Below are positions 16,378 to 25,575 of a DNA stretch of 64,000 nucleotides, piece after piece. Position 1 is the stretch's first letter, and each line of letters starts with the position of its first letter. The DNA comes from an uncultured Pseudomonadota bacterium (lineage in GTDB: Bacteria; Myxococcota_A; UBA796; SXON01): positions 1-64,000 of the forward strand of contig CAIUMM010000052.1 in assembly GCA_903900265.1 (NCBI GenBank), given 5' to 3'. The notes below the pieces were generated by a model. It was not told the DNA's origin and did no database searches. It saw only the letters and a list, made by a program, of their open reading frames with translations. The position numbers were made by a program, and so were the translations under genes.

Positions 16378-19205
16378 TTTCCGTGTACCGCGGCTGCATC
16401 GGCCGCTTCACCGGCCGAAAGCCCAGGCTCGGCTTGCGCTTGCTGCGCGGCGCGGCGCACTTGCACCGCGGTCACCTTGTACTCTGGGCAGTTCGTCGCC
16501 CAGTCCGAATAGTCGGTGGTCACGACGTTCGCGCGGGTGACCGGATGGTGGAAGGTGGTGTAGACCACGCCCGGCTGCACCCGCTCGGTCAGCTGCGCCC
16601 GCAGGCGGGTCTCGCCGACGCGGCTGCGCAGCGACACCCACTCGCCGTCGCGGATCCCGCGCTCCTCGGCGTCGTGGGGATGAAGCTCCAGCACATCTTC
16701 GGCGTGCCAGCGGACGTTCTCGGTGCGGCGGGTCTGGGCGCCGACGTTGTAGTGCGCGAGGATACGCCCGGTGGTCAGCAGCAGCGGGAACATCGGCGTG
16801 ACGCGCTCTTCGGTCGCCACAAACTCCGTTACCATGAAGTTGCCTTTTCCGCGCACGAACTCTTCGACGTGCATGATCGGCGTGCCGTCCGGCGTGGCCG
16901 CGTTGCACGGCCATTGGATGCTGCCCAGCTCGTCCAAGCGCGCGTAAGAAACACCGGTGAACGTCGGCATCAACGAGGCGATCTCGTCCATGATCTGCGA
17001 GGGATGATCGTAGTGCATCGGGTAGCCCAGCTCCTGCGCCAGCGCGCAGGTGATCTCCCAATCCGCCATGCCCGACAGCGAAGGCATCACCTTTCGCACG
17101 CGACCGATGCGCCGCTCGGCGTTGGTGAAGGTGCCGTCTTTTTCAAGGAAGGTGGCGCCGGGCAGGAAGATGTGCGCGAACTTGGACGTTTCATTCAGGA
17201 AAATATCCTGAACGATCACGCACTCCATCGCCCGCAGCGCGGCGTCGACGTGCCGGAGGTCCGGGTCGGACTGGGCGATGTCTTCGCCCTGCACGTAGAT
17301 GGCCTTGAACGTGCCTTCTAGCGCAGCGTCAAACATGTTCGGGATCCGCAGCCCCGGCTCGGGGTCGAGCACCACGCCCCAGAGGTCCTCGAAGGTCGCG
17401 CGCACGCCGGCGTCCGAGACGTGGCGATAGCCGGGCAGCTCGTGCGGGAACGAGCCCATGTCGCAGGCGCCCTGCACGTTGTTCTGACCGCGCAGCGGGT
17501 TGACGCCCACGCCCGGCCTGCCGAGGTTGCCGGTGCACATCGCGAGGTTCGCGATGGCGATCACCATCGTGCTGCCCTGGCTGTGCTCGGTCACGCCGAG
17601 GCCGTAGTAGATCGCGCCGTTTCGCGCCCCCGCGAACAAGCGCGCCGCGCCGCGCACGCTCGCAGCGGGAACGCCGGTGATCGCCTCGGTGGCCTCTGGG
17701 GAGTTGCGGTCCTCCGCGACGAACGCCCGCCACTTGTCGTACTGAGCGACGTCGCAGCGCGCGCGGGCAAACGCGTCATCGGCCAGCCCTTCGGTGACGA
17801 TGACATGCGCGAGCGCGTTGGCGATCGCCACGTTGGTGCCGGGACGAAGCTGCAGGTGGAACGCGGCGGCGACGTGCGGCTGGCGCACCAGATCGATGGA
17901 GCGCGGATCGATGACGATGAGCTGCGCGCCCTCGCGCAAGCGCCGCTTGAGCCGACTCGCAAAAACCGGGTGCCCGTGCGTGGGGTTTGCGCCGATGACC
18001 ACGATGACGTCGGTGTAGTCGACCGACTCGAAGTCTTGGGTGCCCGCGGATTCGCCCAGCGTGGCTTTGAGGCCGTAGCCGGTAGGCGAATGGCAGACGC
18101 GCGCGCAGGTGTCCACGTTGTTATTGCCGAAACCGGCGCGGATCAGCTTTTGCACCAACCACGTCTCTTCGTTGGTGCACCGCGACGACGTGATTCCGCC
18201 GACCGCGCCTTGGCCGTACTTGGCTTGGACCTGCTTGATCTCCGAAGCCGCGTAGCGCAGCGCCTCGGCCCAACCGACAACTTGCCAGGGATCATCCACC
18301 GATTTGCGGATCATCGGCGTGGTGACGCGATCCTTGTGCGTGGCGTAGCCCCATGCAAAGCGGCCCTTCACACAGGAGTGGCCTTCGTTGGCGCGACCGG
18401 TCTTTTCGGGCACCATACGCACGACCTCGTTGCCCTTGACCTCGGCGCGGAACGAGCATCCAACGCCACAATAGGCGCAGGTGGTCTTCACCACATGGTC
18501 AGGCTGGCCCTTGTCGATGATGGTCTTTTCCATCAACGTGGCGGTTGGGCAGGCTTGCACGCAGGCGCCGCAGGACACGCACTCCGACTCCATGAAGTCT
18601 TTGCCGCCCGCGGAGATCACCGAGTCAAAGCCGCGCCCTTCGACGGTCAGCGCAAAGGTGCCTTGCACCTCTTCGCACGCGCGGACGCAGCGGGAGCACA
18701 CGATGCACTTGGATGGATCGAAGGTAAAGTAAGGGTTCGACGCATCCTTTTCAGCCTCAAGATGGTTCGCGCCCTTGAAGCCGTAGCGGACCTCGCGCAA
18801 GCCCACCACCCCGGCCATGTCTTGCAGCTCGCAGTTTCCGTTGGCGGGGCAGGTCAAGCAGTCCAGCGGATGATCGGAGATGTAGAGCTCCATCACGCCG
18901 CGCCGAAGCTGCGCGAGCTTCGGGGTCTGGGTGCGGATCTTCATGCCCTGCTGCACCTGCGTGGTGCACGAGGCCGGAAAGCCGCGTCGTCCCTCGATCT
19001 CGACCAGACAAAGCCGGCAGCTGCCAAAAGCCTCGAGCGTGTCGGTGGCGCAGAGCTTGGGGACCTGAACGCCGGCTTTGCTCGCCGCGCGCATCACCGA
19101 CGTACCTTCGGGCACGATCACCAGCACGCCGTCGATGTCGAGGATCACCAGCGCGGTGCCGGTGGACTCGGGGGTGCCTGCGTCGCGTTCGTTCACAGAG
19201 TACAT
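16374..19205 (-). CDS. fdsA: NAD-dependent formate dehydrogenase, molybdenum catalytic subunit FdsA
   Basis: FdsA oxidises formate to CO2 at a molybdenum bis-pterin centre and passes electrons to FdsB through Fe-S clusters. The 943-residue product has an N-terminal 2Fe-2S domain (Cys52, Cys63, Cys66, Cys80), a NuoG-like His-Cys cluster (HPLDCLTCPANGNCELQ, 112-128), two 4Fe-4S motifs (CIVCSRCVRAC at 167-177, CVSCGACVQACP at 209-220), the cluster of the Mo domain (CAYCGVGC, 243-250) and the Mo ligand Cys371 in ARVCHSPTGYGL. Mo is thus ligated by Cys, not selenocysteine. The C-terminal region matches the molydopterin dinucleotide-binding domain. The gene begins 1 base after fdsB. No fdhD/fdsC chaperone gene is seen nearby. 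Confidence 0.96.
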   Translation of the reverse strand: MYSVNERDAGTPESTGTALVILDIDGVLVIVPEGTSVMRAASKAGVQVPKLCATDTLEAFGSCRLCLVEIEGRRGFPASCTTQVQQGMKIRTQTPKLAQLRRGVMELYISDHPLDCLTCPANGNCELQDMAGVVGLREVRYGFKGANHLEAEKDASNPYFTFDPSKCIVCSRCVRACEEVQGTFALTVEGRGFDSVISAGGKDFMESECVSCGACVQACPTATLMEKTIIDKGQPDHVVKTTCAYCGVGCSFRAEVKGNEVVRMVPEKTGRANEGHSCVKGRFAWGYATHKDRVTTPMIRKSVDDPWQVVGWAEALRYAASEIKQVQAKYGQGAVGGITSSRCTNEETWLVQKLIRAGFGNNNVDTCARVCHSPTGYGLKATLGESAGTQDFESVDYTDVIVVIGANPTHGHPVFASRLKRRLREGAQLIVIDPRSIDLVRQPHVAAAFHLQLRPGTNVAIANALAHVIVTEGLADDAFARARCDVAQYDKWRAFVAEDRNSPEATEAITGVPAASVRGAARLFAGARNGAIYYGLGVTEHSQGSTMVIAIANLAMCTGNLGRPGVGVNPLRGQNNVQGACDMGSFPHELPGYRHVSDAGVRATFEDLWGVVLDPEPGLRIPNMFDAALEGTFKAIYVQGEDIAQSDPDLRHVDAALRAMECVIVQDIFLNETSKFAHIFLPGATFLEKDGTFTNAERRIGRVRKVMPSLSGMADWEITCALAQELGYPMHYDHPSQIMDEIASLMPTFTGVSYARLDELGSIQWPCNAATPDGTPIMHVEEFVRGKGNFMVTEFVATEERVTPMFPLLLTTGRILAHYNVGAQTRRTENVRWHAEDVLELHPHDAEERGIRDGEWVSLRSRVGETRLRAQLTERVQPGVVYTTFHHPVTRANVVTTDYSDWATNCPEYKVTAVQVRRAAQQAQAEPGLSAGEAADAAAVHGK

Positions 19206-19206
19206 G

Positions 19207-20781
19207 TCAAGTTCCCCCCTCGGAGCGGGCTGTGCGGTGATCCGGCCGGCCCAGACCGAAGTCCTCCGGGAAGTGTTCGAGCGCGCTCAACACCGGCCAA
19301 GCGGTCATGCCGCCGAGCGCGCACAACGATGCGCTGGTCATCGTGTCGCAGAGATCGCGGAGCAGCGCGACCTGCTGCGGGCGACGCTCGCCCTGCAGGA
19401 TGCGGTCGATGACCTCAACGCCGCGGGTAGAGCCGATCCGGCACGGCGTACACTTGCCGCAGGACTCGACGGCGCAGAACTCCATCGCGTAGCGGGCCAT
19501 TTTGGCCATGTCTACGGTGTCGTCGAACACCACGACGCCGCCGTGACCGACGATCGCACCGCGGTCCACGAAGGCCTCGTAGTCGAGCGGGATGTCCAGC
19601 GCATCGGCGGGCAAGAACGCGCCTAACGGCCCGCCGACCTGCACCGCGCGCAACGGACGACCCGAAGCCGTGCCGCCTCCGTACTCGTAGATCAGCGTCT
19701 TCAGCGAGACGCCGAACGGCACCTCGACGAGTCCGCCGTGACGGATGTTGCCGGCGAGCTGGAACGGCAAGGTGCCGCGCGAGCGCCCGACGCCGCGGGC
19801 CTGGTACGCGGCGGGCCCTTCCGCGAGGATCGCCGGGATCGAGCCCAGCGTGACGACGTTGTTGAGCGCCGTCGGCATCCCGAACAGGCCCACCTGAGCG
19901 GGCACGGGCGGACGGAACCGGACTTCGCCGCGCTTGCCTTCGAGGCTCTCGAGCAGCGCGGTCTCTTCGCCGCACACGTACGCGCCAGCGCCGCGCCGAA
20001 GCACGATGTCGAACGCCGATCCGCTGCCGTACACCGAGGCGCCCAACAGCCCGCCGGCGCGGGCGTTCTCCAGCGCCGCGAGCAGCACACGCTCGCAGTC
20101 GGGGTACTCACTACGCAGGTAGATGTACCCTTTTGTGGCACCCACCGCCAAGCCGGCGATCACCATGCCCTCGAGGAGCGTGTAGGGATCGCCCTCCATC
20201 AACATGCGGTCGGAGTAGGTGCCCGAGTCGCCTTCGTCGGCGTTGCAGACGATGTACTTTTGCGCGGCCGGCGTGTCGAGGACCGTCTTCCACTTGATGC
20301 CGGTCGGAAAACCCGCGCCGCCCCGACCCCGCAGGCCCGATTGGGTGACGGCGTCGACGATCGCGGCCGGCGACATCCCCAGCGCTGCGACCAAGCCCGC
20401 GCCGCCCCCGTGCGCACGCCAGTCGGCGAGCGACAGCGGGTCGATCACGCCCACACGCGAAAACACGAGGCGATCCTGACCCGCCAACCACGGCAGCTGC
20501 GCAGTTAGCCCCTGCCGCAGCGGGTGCTCCCCACCGTTCAAGAAGCCAGCAGCAAACAAGCTCGCGACGTCCGCGCGCGCCACCGGCCCGTAGGCGACAC
20601 GCCCCGCCTCAGTCTCCACCTCGACCAGCGGCTCCATCCACAGCATCCCGCGCGAGCCGTTCCGCACGACGCGCACGTCGATCCCCAGCCGCGCGGCCTC
20701 CGCCGCGATCGCCCGCGCCACGCCGTCCGCGCCCAGCGAGCGCGCCGCTGCATCTCTCGGGACGTAGACGACCGTGGTCAC
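19207..20781 (-). CDS. fdsB: NAD-dependent formate dehydrogenase, NAD/FMN subunit FdsB
   Basis: FdsB is the NuoF-like diaphorase subunit that reduces NAD+. The 524-residue product has an N-terminal thioredoxin-like region, then the NAD/FMN-binding core (GLRGRGGAGFPTGIKW, YIVCNADEGDSGTYSDR, GAGAYVCGEETALLESLEG) and a C-terminal 4Fe-4S motif (ESCGKCTPCRIG). The GTG start overlaps the fdsG stop (GTGA), indicating coupled translation. Confidence 0.95.
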   Translation of the reverse strand: MTTVVYVPRDAAARSLGADGVARAIAAEAARLGIDVRVVRNGSRGMLWMEPLVEVETEAGRVAYGPVARADVASLFAAGFLNGGEHPLRQGLTAQLPWLAGQDRLVFSRVGVIDPLSLADWRAHGGGAGLVAALGMSPAAIVDAVTQSGLRGRGGAGFPTGIKWKTVLDTPAAQKYIVCNADEGDSGTYSDRMLMEGDPYTLLEGMVIAGLAVGATKGYIYLRSEYPDCERVLLAALENARAGGLLGASVYGSGSAFDIVLRRGAGAYVCGEETALLESLEGKRGEVRFRPPVPAQVGLFGMPTALNNVVTLGSIPAILAEGPAAYQARGVGRSRGTLPFQLAGNIRHGGLVEVPFGVSLKTLIYEYGGGTASGRPLRAVQVGGPLGAFLPADALDIPLDYEAFVDRGAIVGHGGVVVFDDTVDMAKMARYAMEFCAVESCGKCTPCRIGSTRGVEVIDRILQGERRPQQVALLRDLCDTMTSASLCALGGMTAWPVLSALEHFPEDFGLGRPDHRTARSEGGT

Positions 20782-21302
20782 TCGACCTCCGGGACTTCAT
20801 CCATCAGCGCGTCGAAGCGCTGGCGGGTCACCCAACCATGCAGCGCGCCATCGACCATGATCGAAGGGGAAAGCGCGCAGTTCCCAAGGCAGTACACCGG
20901 CTCCAAGGTGAACGCGCCGTCCGGACGCGTGGTGCCCAGCTCCATGCCCAACGTGGAGCAGGCGTGCTTCACCAGCGCATCCGAGCCCATCGCCTGACAC
21001 GACTCGGCACGGCAGATTTTGACCACCCGGCGACCGGGGGGACTGGTGCGAAAGTCATGGTAAAAGCTGATAACGCCATGCACTTCGGCGCGGGAGAGGT
21101 TCAGCGCCGACGCCACTTTTGGCAGCGCGTCCGGAGGCAACCATCCGAGCGCGTCCTGGATCGCGTGCAGCAGCGGGAGCAAGCCGCCCGGCTCGGCGGC
21201 GTGGGTCGCGATCGCCCGCTGGACGACCGCGTCCACCTCGGCGGACCGGTCAGCGGCGGGGGAGGATGCGGGCGGATGGGCTGGCATTGGGCGGACGTGC
21301 AT
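20778..21302 (-). CDS. fdsG: NAD-dependent formate dehydrogenase, 2Fe-2S subunit FdsG
   Basis: FdsG is the NuoE-like small subunit holding one 2Fe-2S cluster. The 174-residue product shows the helical N-terminal part (LLPLLHAIQDALGWLPPDALPKVASAL, EVHGVISFYHDFR) and cluster ligands in CRAESCQAMG and CLGNCALSPSIMV. Both ATG 21302 and ATG 21287 are possible starts; neither has a clear ribosome binding site. It is the first gene of fdsG-fdsB-fdsA-fdsD, with coupled junctions throughout. Confidence 0.93.
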   Translation of the reverse strand: MHVRPMPAHPPASSPAADRSAEVDAVVQRAIATHAAEPGGLLPLLHAIQDALGWLPPDALPKVASALNLSRAEVHGVISFYHDFRTSPPGRRVVKICRAESCQAMGSDALVKHACSTLGMELGTTRPDGAFTLEPVYCLGNCALSPSIMVDGALHGWVTRQRFDALMDEVPEVE

Positions 21303-21370
21303 AGAGAGAGAAAGAATAGCACGCGCAGCGACCGGCGACGCGCGCCGGACATCCGTCGGACCGCCGATCG

Positions 21371-23239
21371 CTACCCGGCGCGCAAGCCCTCGGCCTGCAG
21401 CGAAAACATCCGCGCATACAGGCCGCCGACCGCCATGAGCGCGTCGTGCGTGCCCTCCTCCACGATGCGCCCCCCGTCGATCACGACGATGCGGTCGGCC
21501 ATGCGCACCGTGCCGAAGCGATGGGTGATGAGGATCGCGGTGCGGTCCTTCTTCAAGTCGCGGAAGCGCTGGAAGATCTCATGCTCGCCTTCGGCGTCCA
21601 TCGCCGCAGTCGGCTCATCGAGCACGAGGATTCTGCTTTTGCGCATGAACGCCCGCGCGAGCGCGACCCGCTGCCACTGGCCGCCCGACAGGTCGTCGCC
21701 TCCAAAAGCGCGCCCGAGCGGCGTCTCCATGCCATCCTTCAAGCGCTCGACGATCTCGCGGGCGCCGCCGTCGGTGATCGCGGCGCTCACCGCGACGTCG
21801 TCCTCCCGCGCCGGCAACCAACCGACGCCGACGTTGTCGCGCATGGACAGCTGCAGGCGCGCAAAGTCCTGAAAGATCACGCCGACGCGACGGCGCAGCG
21901 CGCTCATCGACAGCGTGGAGACATCCACGTCATCGACGCGGATCACCCCGGAGGTAGGCCGAAATAGCCCGACCAGCAGCTTGATCAGCGTGGTCTTGCC
22001 GGCGCCGTTCTTGCCGACCAGCGCGATGGTCTCGCCGGGGGCGATGCGCAGCGTGATGTTGGAGAGCACGTCTTTGGCGCTGCCCGGATAGCGAAAGCTG
22101 ACGTTCTCCAACGACAACGAGGGCGCCCGATCGTCCGGGGCTGCCGAATCAAGCGGCTCGGCGGCGTCGGGCTCCTCCTCAGGCACAGCAAGAAACTCGT
22201 CGAGGTTGGTCATGTAGAGGTCGTCCTCCCACGCCTTCGCGACCGCCGACAACGCCGATCGCAGCGTGTCTTGTCCCTGCCGGAACACGCCCATGTACAG
22301 CGTCATCGCGCCTAAGGTGATCACGCCGGCCACCGTCTGCGACACGATCCACGCGTAGGTGCCGTACAACGCCAAGCTCGCCAACAAGCCGAGGGAGAAG
22401 CTCGCGATGGAGCGACGGCGCGCGAGGTCGCGCTCTTCGGTCTCGAAGGACTCGATGATGTCCCGGTACTTGTCGCGCAGCCAACCCGCGAGTTGGAAGA
22501 GCTTGACCTCCTTGACGGTCGCTTCGGTGGTCAGCACCGACTCGAGGTAAAAGCTGCGGCGATAGCGCAGCGACCGCGCCCGTTGCAGCGCGAACGACTC
22601 ATTCGCGAAGCGCGCTTCGGCCCAGAACGGCGGCAGCGCCGTCACGACGAGCACCACGATCGCCCAGGCCCCCAACGACCACAGCAGCGCCGCAAAACCG
22701 GCGAGGGTCAACACGCTGCGGGTCATCGAGAGCAGCTGGGTGACCAGATCGAGCGGACGGGCGCTGGCCTCGCGGCGCGCTTGCGTCATCGAGTTCATGA
22801 ACACCGGGTCTTCAAACCGCGCGTAGGCCACCCGCGCCGCCTTGTCGAGGATCAGCAGGTTGACGTGAAGCCCCAGCTTTGACCTCAACATCAGCTGCGC
22901 AAAGGTGTTGGACTGTCCGACCAGCGACCGCGCCGCGATGAGCGCGAGCTCAGCGGCGACCCACAGCAACGCAGGTTTCACGCCATCGGTCGCGCCGTGG
23001 GTGATCGCGTCGATGATGCGCTTTCCGACCCACGCGATGCCGACCACCACGCCGGCGTCCAACGCCTGCCCGACGAGCAGGCCGATAAACAGCGTGCGAT
23101 CGAGGCCGTAGACCATACGCACCGCGGTGCGTGCGTGCCCGAACACGCGCAGGGCGTCGGCGGCGCGGGATCGGGGGGCGGGCGGGGGAGCGGACGGCGG
23201 GGGAGCGGACGGGGAAGTCGTGGTCGAGGGAGGAGACAT
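21371..23239 (-). CDS. ABC exporter with fused permease and ATPase domains
   Basis: This 622-residue half-transporter belongs to the MsbA/LmrA-type exporter family and should act as a homodimer in the inner membrane. After a Pro/Ser-rich N-terminal extension of about 25 residues, a six-helix membrane domain spans about 40-330. The ATPase domain has Walker A GKNGAGKTT, Q-loop FQDFARLQLSMRDNV, signature LSGGQWQR, Walker B ILVLDEPTAAMD and switch His in ITHRFGT. The substrate cannot be told from sequence. It lies 68 bases downstream of fdsG on the same strand but ends before it, so it is a separate unit transcribed towards fdsG. Confidence 0.9.
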   Translation of the reverse strand: MSPPSTTTSPSAPPPSAPPPAPRSRAADALRVFGHARTAVRMVYGLDRTLFIGLLVGQALDAGVVVGIAWVGKRIIDAITHGATDGVKPALLWVAAELALIAARSLVGQSNTFAQLMLRSKLGLHVNLLILDKAARVAYARFEDPVFMNSMTQARREASARPLDLVTQLLSMTRSVLTLAGFAALLWSLGAWAIVVLVVTALPPFWAEARFANESFALQRARSLRYRRSFYLESVLTTEATVKEVKLFQLAGWLRDKYRDIIESFETEERDLARRRSIASFSLGLLASLALYGTYAWIVSQTVAGVITLGAMTLYMGVFRQGQDTLRSALSAVAKAWEDDLYMTNLDEFLAVPEEEPDAAEPLDSAAPDDRAPSLSLENVSFRYPGSAKDVLSNITLRIAPGETIALVGKNGAGKTTLIKLLVGLFRPTSGVIRVDDVDVSTLSMSALRRRVGVIFQDFARLQLSMRDNVGVGWLPAREDDVAVSAAITDGGAREIVERLKDGMETPLGRAFGGDDLSGGQWQRVALARAFMRKSRILVLDEPTAAMDAEGEHEIFQRFRDLKKDRTAILITHRFGTVRMADRIVVIDGGRIVEEGTHDALMAVGGLYARMFSLQAEGLRAG

Positions 23240-23395
23240 CGCCGATCGCGTAAAGCGGCGGGGGAGGATGGGCGAGCGGTCGGAGCCGCGGTGGTCGCGG
23301 TAGTGAGCGGGGGCGAGCCCCGCTAAAATTGCGACGCGCTCTCAGGTAGAGAGCCCTCACCCTGCGGAGGGCGGTCAAGGCGTGTCAAGAACCGC

Positions 23396-23743
23396 TTAAG
23401 AGGAGTAAAACAACCACAAGAAGAAGGCGCCGATAACCGTAGACAGGACGCCGGTGATGATTCCAATGATGCTCCGCGCGTTGGACGCCATCGCGCCATA
23501 GCGGGATTCCGGCACTGGACCGCCACGACCAAAGGAGAACCACCCGATGATGACCGCGATCGGACCGAGCACGGGTCCAGTGATGCACAACAGCAGCGAG
23601 AACACCCCGAGCCAGCACGACACGGCGGCAAGCGGATTCGTAGGAACAAGCAAGTCTACGACGGAAATAGCCGACTTTTCAAGATCGGAATGTTCGGGAG
23701 ACTTGGGAGGCTGTAAATCGAGGCCAGGGAGATCATTGGACAT
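23396..23743 (-). CDS. Small two-helix membrane protein, DUF4190-like
   Basis: The 115-residue product starts at ATG 23743 (MSNDLPGLDLQPP). A polar N-terminal 40 residues is followed by two membrane segments (about 48-70 and 92-114) separated by a short loop (GGPVPESRYGAMASNARS). The NPLAAVSCWLGVFSLLLCITGP...GPIAVIIGW pattern matches DUF4190-type proteins. An upstream ATG at 23758 is also in frame. Function is unknown. The surrounding DNA is less GC-rich than its neighbours. Confidence 0.65.
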   Translation of the reverse strand: MSNDLPGLDLQPPKSPEHSDLEKSAISVVDLLVPTNPLAAVSCWLGVFSLLLCITGPVLGPIAVIIGWFSFGRGGPVPESRYGAMASNARSIIGIITGVLSTVIGAFFLWLFYSS

Positions 23744-23864
23744 GTACGGGGATAACATAGACAATCTATAAAGCAAAGCGCACTTCTTCGTAGCAACCAG
23801 CCCCCCCGGCCCCGCCCCGCGCGCCAGCGGTAGCGACCGTCCCATTTTTTGGGTAAACACACCC

Positions 23865-24695
23865 ATGCGTCTGCTCCCCTTGCTCCCCCTGCTGGCCTGC
23901 ACCGGCTCCGCCGACAGCCAAACCCGGCACGCCAAGACCCCGCGCGCCCCGGCCGACACCGACACGGACTCAGACACCGACGCCGACACGGACGCCGACG
24001 CAGACACCGACACCGACACCGATCCGTGGAGCGGGGACGACAACACGGTCAACCCGGTGGAAGGCATCGACGTCTCGCATTGGAACGGCGACATCGACTG
24101 GCACCGCGTCGCTGCCGACGGCATCGTGTTTGCAATTTCAAAATGCACCGAGAGCGACTACTACACCGACGACACTTTTCCCTCCTCCTACGCCGGCGCA
24201 CGCGGAGAAGGCATCATTTTCGGTGGCTACCACTTTGCCAGCCCGGACGAGTCCAGCGGCGCAGAACAAGCCACGTTCTTCGTCGAGAATGGCGGCGACT
24301 GGCAGCCCGACGGCCTGACCATGCCGGGCGTGCTCGACATCGAGTACAACCCCTACGGCGACACCTGCTACAACCTATCGAAGTCCCAGATGGAAGACTG
24401 GGTCGCCGATTTTAGCGACACCTACACCGCGCTCACCGGCCGCGCTCCGGCGATCTACACCAACGCCGACTGGTGGAACACCTGCGTCGGCGACAGCGCG
24501 ATGCCCGGCGTGAACCCGCTGTGGGTAGCCTACTGGGGCTCCGGGACGCCGACGCTGCCCACCGGCTGGACCACCTACGACCTGTGGCAGTACAGCAGCG
24601 AAGGCAGCGTCGACGGCGTATCCGGCGGCCTCGACGTCAATCGCTTTCCCGGCACAATGCACGATCTGCGGATGTTCGCGAACGATACGGAGTGA
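23865..24695 (+). CDS. GH25-family lysozyme lipoprotein with Asp/Thr linker
   Basis: GH25 enzymes are muramidases that cleave peptidoglycan. The 276-residue product has a very short lipoprotein signal (MRLLPLLPLLAC, Cys12), an Asp/Thr/Ala repeat linker (31-53) and a GH25 domain (about 65-276). Visible motifs are GIDVSHWNGDIDW (Asp69), FGGYHFASP, PGVLDIEYN (Asp158 and Glu160, likely catalytic pair) and YDLWQYSSEGSVDGVSGGLDVNRF. It may remodel the cell's own wall or attack other cells. The last 48 bases of the gene are repeated downstream of the next two genes. Confidence 0.9.
   Translation: MRLLPLLPLLACTGSADSQTRHAKTPRAPADTDTDSDTDADTDADADTDTDTDPWSGDDNTVNPVEGIDVSHWNGDIDWHRVAADGIVFAISKCTESDYYTDDTFPSSYAGARGEGIIFGGYHFASPDESSGAEQATFFVENGGDWQPDGLTMPGVLDIEYNPYGDTCYNLSKSQMEDWVADFSDTYTALTGRAPAIYTNADWWNTCVGDSAMPGVNPLWVAYWGSGTPTLPTGWTTYDLWQYSSEGSVDGVSGGLDVNRFPGTMHDLRMFANDTE
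24648..24695 (+). repeat. 48-bp direct repeat, copy 1 (3' end of the GH25 gene)
   Basis: This copy encodes the last residues of the lysozyme (PGTMHDLRMFANDTE and stop). It matches 25576-25623 at 46 of 48 positions, including a perfect run of 39 bases starting at the ATG. The two differences are synonymous when read in the GH25 frame. Confidence 0.95.
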
Positions 24696-24738
24696 CCCCG
24701 AACTCCGCAGATGACGCCATCCCGACTACGGCAGCGCC

Positions 24739-25359
24739 ATGCCAGCACCCCAAGCTCTGCTCGACCACCGAATCATCGTGGGCTTCCACGGCTGCGACCA
24801 GACCACCGCCGATCGCGTGCTGGTCACCGGCGAGTCAATTAAGCCCAGCAGCAACCGATGGGACTGGCTGGGCGAGGGCATCTACTTCTGGGAGCAAAAT
24901 CCCGAGCGGGCCTGGTCGTTCGCTGCGGAGCAGCAGGCCCGCGGGAAATTCACGCACCCCTCCGTGATCGGCGCGTTCATCCACCTCGGGCGCTGCTTCG
25001 ACCTCACGCGGAGCCTTGCAACCTCGGCCCTCGCGGATGCCTACGGGGGGCTCCGTGCAGCCGCAGAGGCGCTCGGCAACCCACTCCCGTCGAACCGGGC
25101 CGGGGAAGGCGGAGGCGCAGACATCCTGCTCCGCGACCTCGACTGCGCGGTGCTAAACTTCCACCTCCGCGCAGCAGACCGGTCGGAAGGCGAAGGCGGC
25201 AGATTTTACCAGACGGTCCGAGGCGTTTTCGTTGAGGGGACACCTGCCTACCCTGGAGCGTGTATTTACACCAAGACGCACACCCAGATCGCGGTACGAG
25301 ACCCGTCGGTGATCGTCGGCTACTTCCGCCCTTCACGATATGATAGTTTTGGAGCCTGA
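24739..25359 (+). CDS. PARP-like ADP-ribosyltransferase domain protein, candidate toxin
   Basis: ADP-ribosyltransferases move ADP-ribose from NAD+ to a target. The 206-residue, single-domain product resembles the PARP catalytic core: FHGCDQTTADRVL with His17 corresponds to the H-G-S/T motif, and LGEGIYFWEQNPERAWSFA with Tyr49 matches the G-K-G-I-Y-F-A-D block. Near the C-terminus THTQIAVRDPSVIVGYF aligns with the third motif, where Gln183 replaces the classical Glu, which would favour mono-ADP-ribosylation. There is no signal peptide, so it should act in the cytoplasm. The next gene begins 2 bases later and encodes a tiny protein that could be its antitoxin. The pair is flanked by 48-bp repeats. 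The fold assignment is from motif reading; the DUF3990-type group is an alternative. Confidence 0.65.
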   Translation: MPAPQALLDHRIIVGFHGCDQTTADRVLVTGESIKPSSNRWDWLGEGIYFWEQNPERAWSFAAEQQARGKFTHPSVIGAFIHLGRCFDLTRSLATSALADAYGGLRAAAEALGNPLPSNRAGEGGGADILLRDLDCAVLNFHLRAADRSEGEGGRFYQTVRGVFVEGTPAYPGACIYTKTHTQIAVRDPSVIVGYFRPSRYDSFGA

Positions 25360-25360
25360 C

Positions 25361-25564
25361 GTGCAACAGCCCTCGAACCCCTACGACGCGAACCCCTACG
25401 CCGAGCACGAAGCGAGGACCCGGGCGTGGTGGGCCAGCCTCACGCTCGCTGAGCAGGCCGCTTTCCTTGTCGAGATCGGCATCTACACCGCGGACGGGAA
25501 GCTCCACCCCGACTACGACCACCAGCCCAAATCCTCGGGGTCGCAACACGCCGAAGCGAAGTAG
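25361..25564 (+). CDS. Small protein paired with the ART gene, candidate antitoxin
   Basis: The start is GTG 25361: a good ribosome binding site (GGAG, 25351-25354) lies 6 bases upstream inside the end of the ART gene, and the ART stop is 1 base away. An ATG at 25340 is in frame but has no such site. The 67-residue product has a short helix-rich core (EARTRAWWASLTLAEQAAFLVEIGIY) and a polar C-terminus. No family is recognised. Tight coupling and small size fit an antitoxin or immunity partner; this is inferred. Confidence 0.6.
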   Translation: MQQPSNPYDANPYAEHEARTRAWWASLTLAEQAAFLVEIGIYTADGKLHPDYDHQPKSSGSQHAEAK

Positions 25565-25575
25565 GGCCCAAGCCA

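Noticed and set aside
16374-19205. Possible selenocysteine formate dehydrogenase
   Set aside because: The Mo-ligand position in ARVCHSP is an ordinary Cys codon and no in-frame TGA is present.
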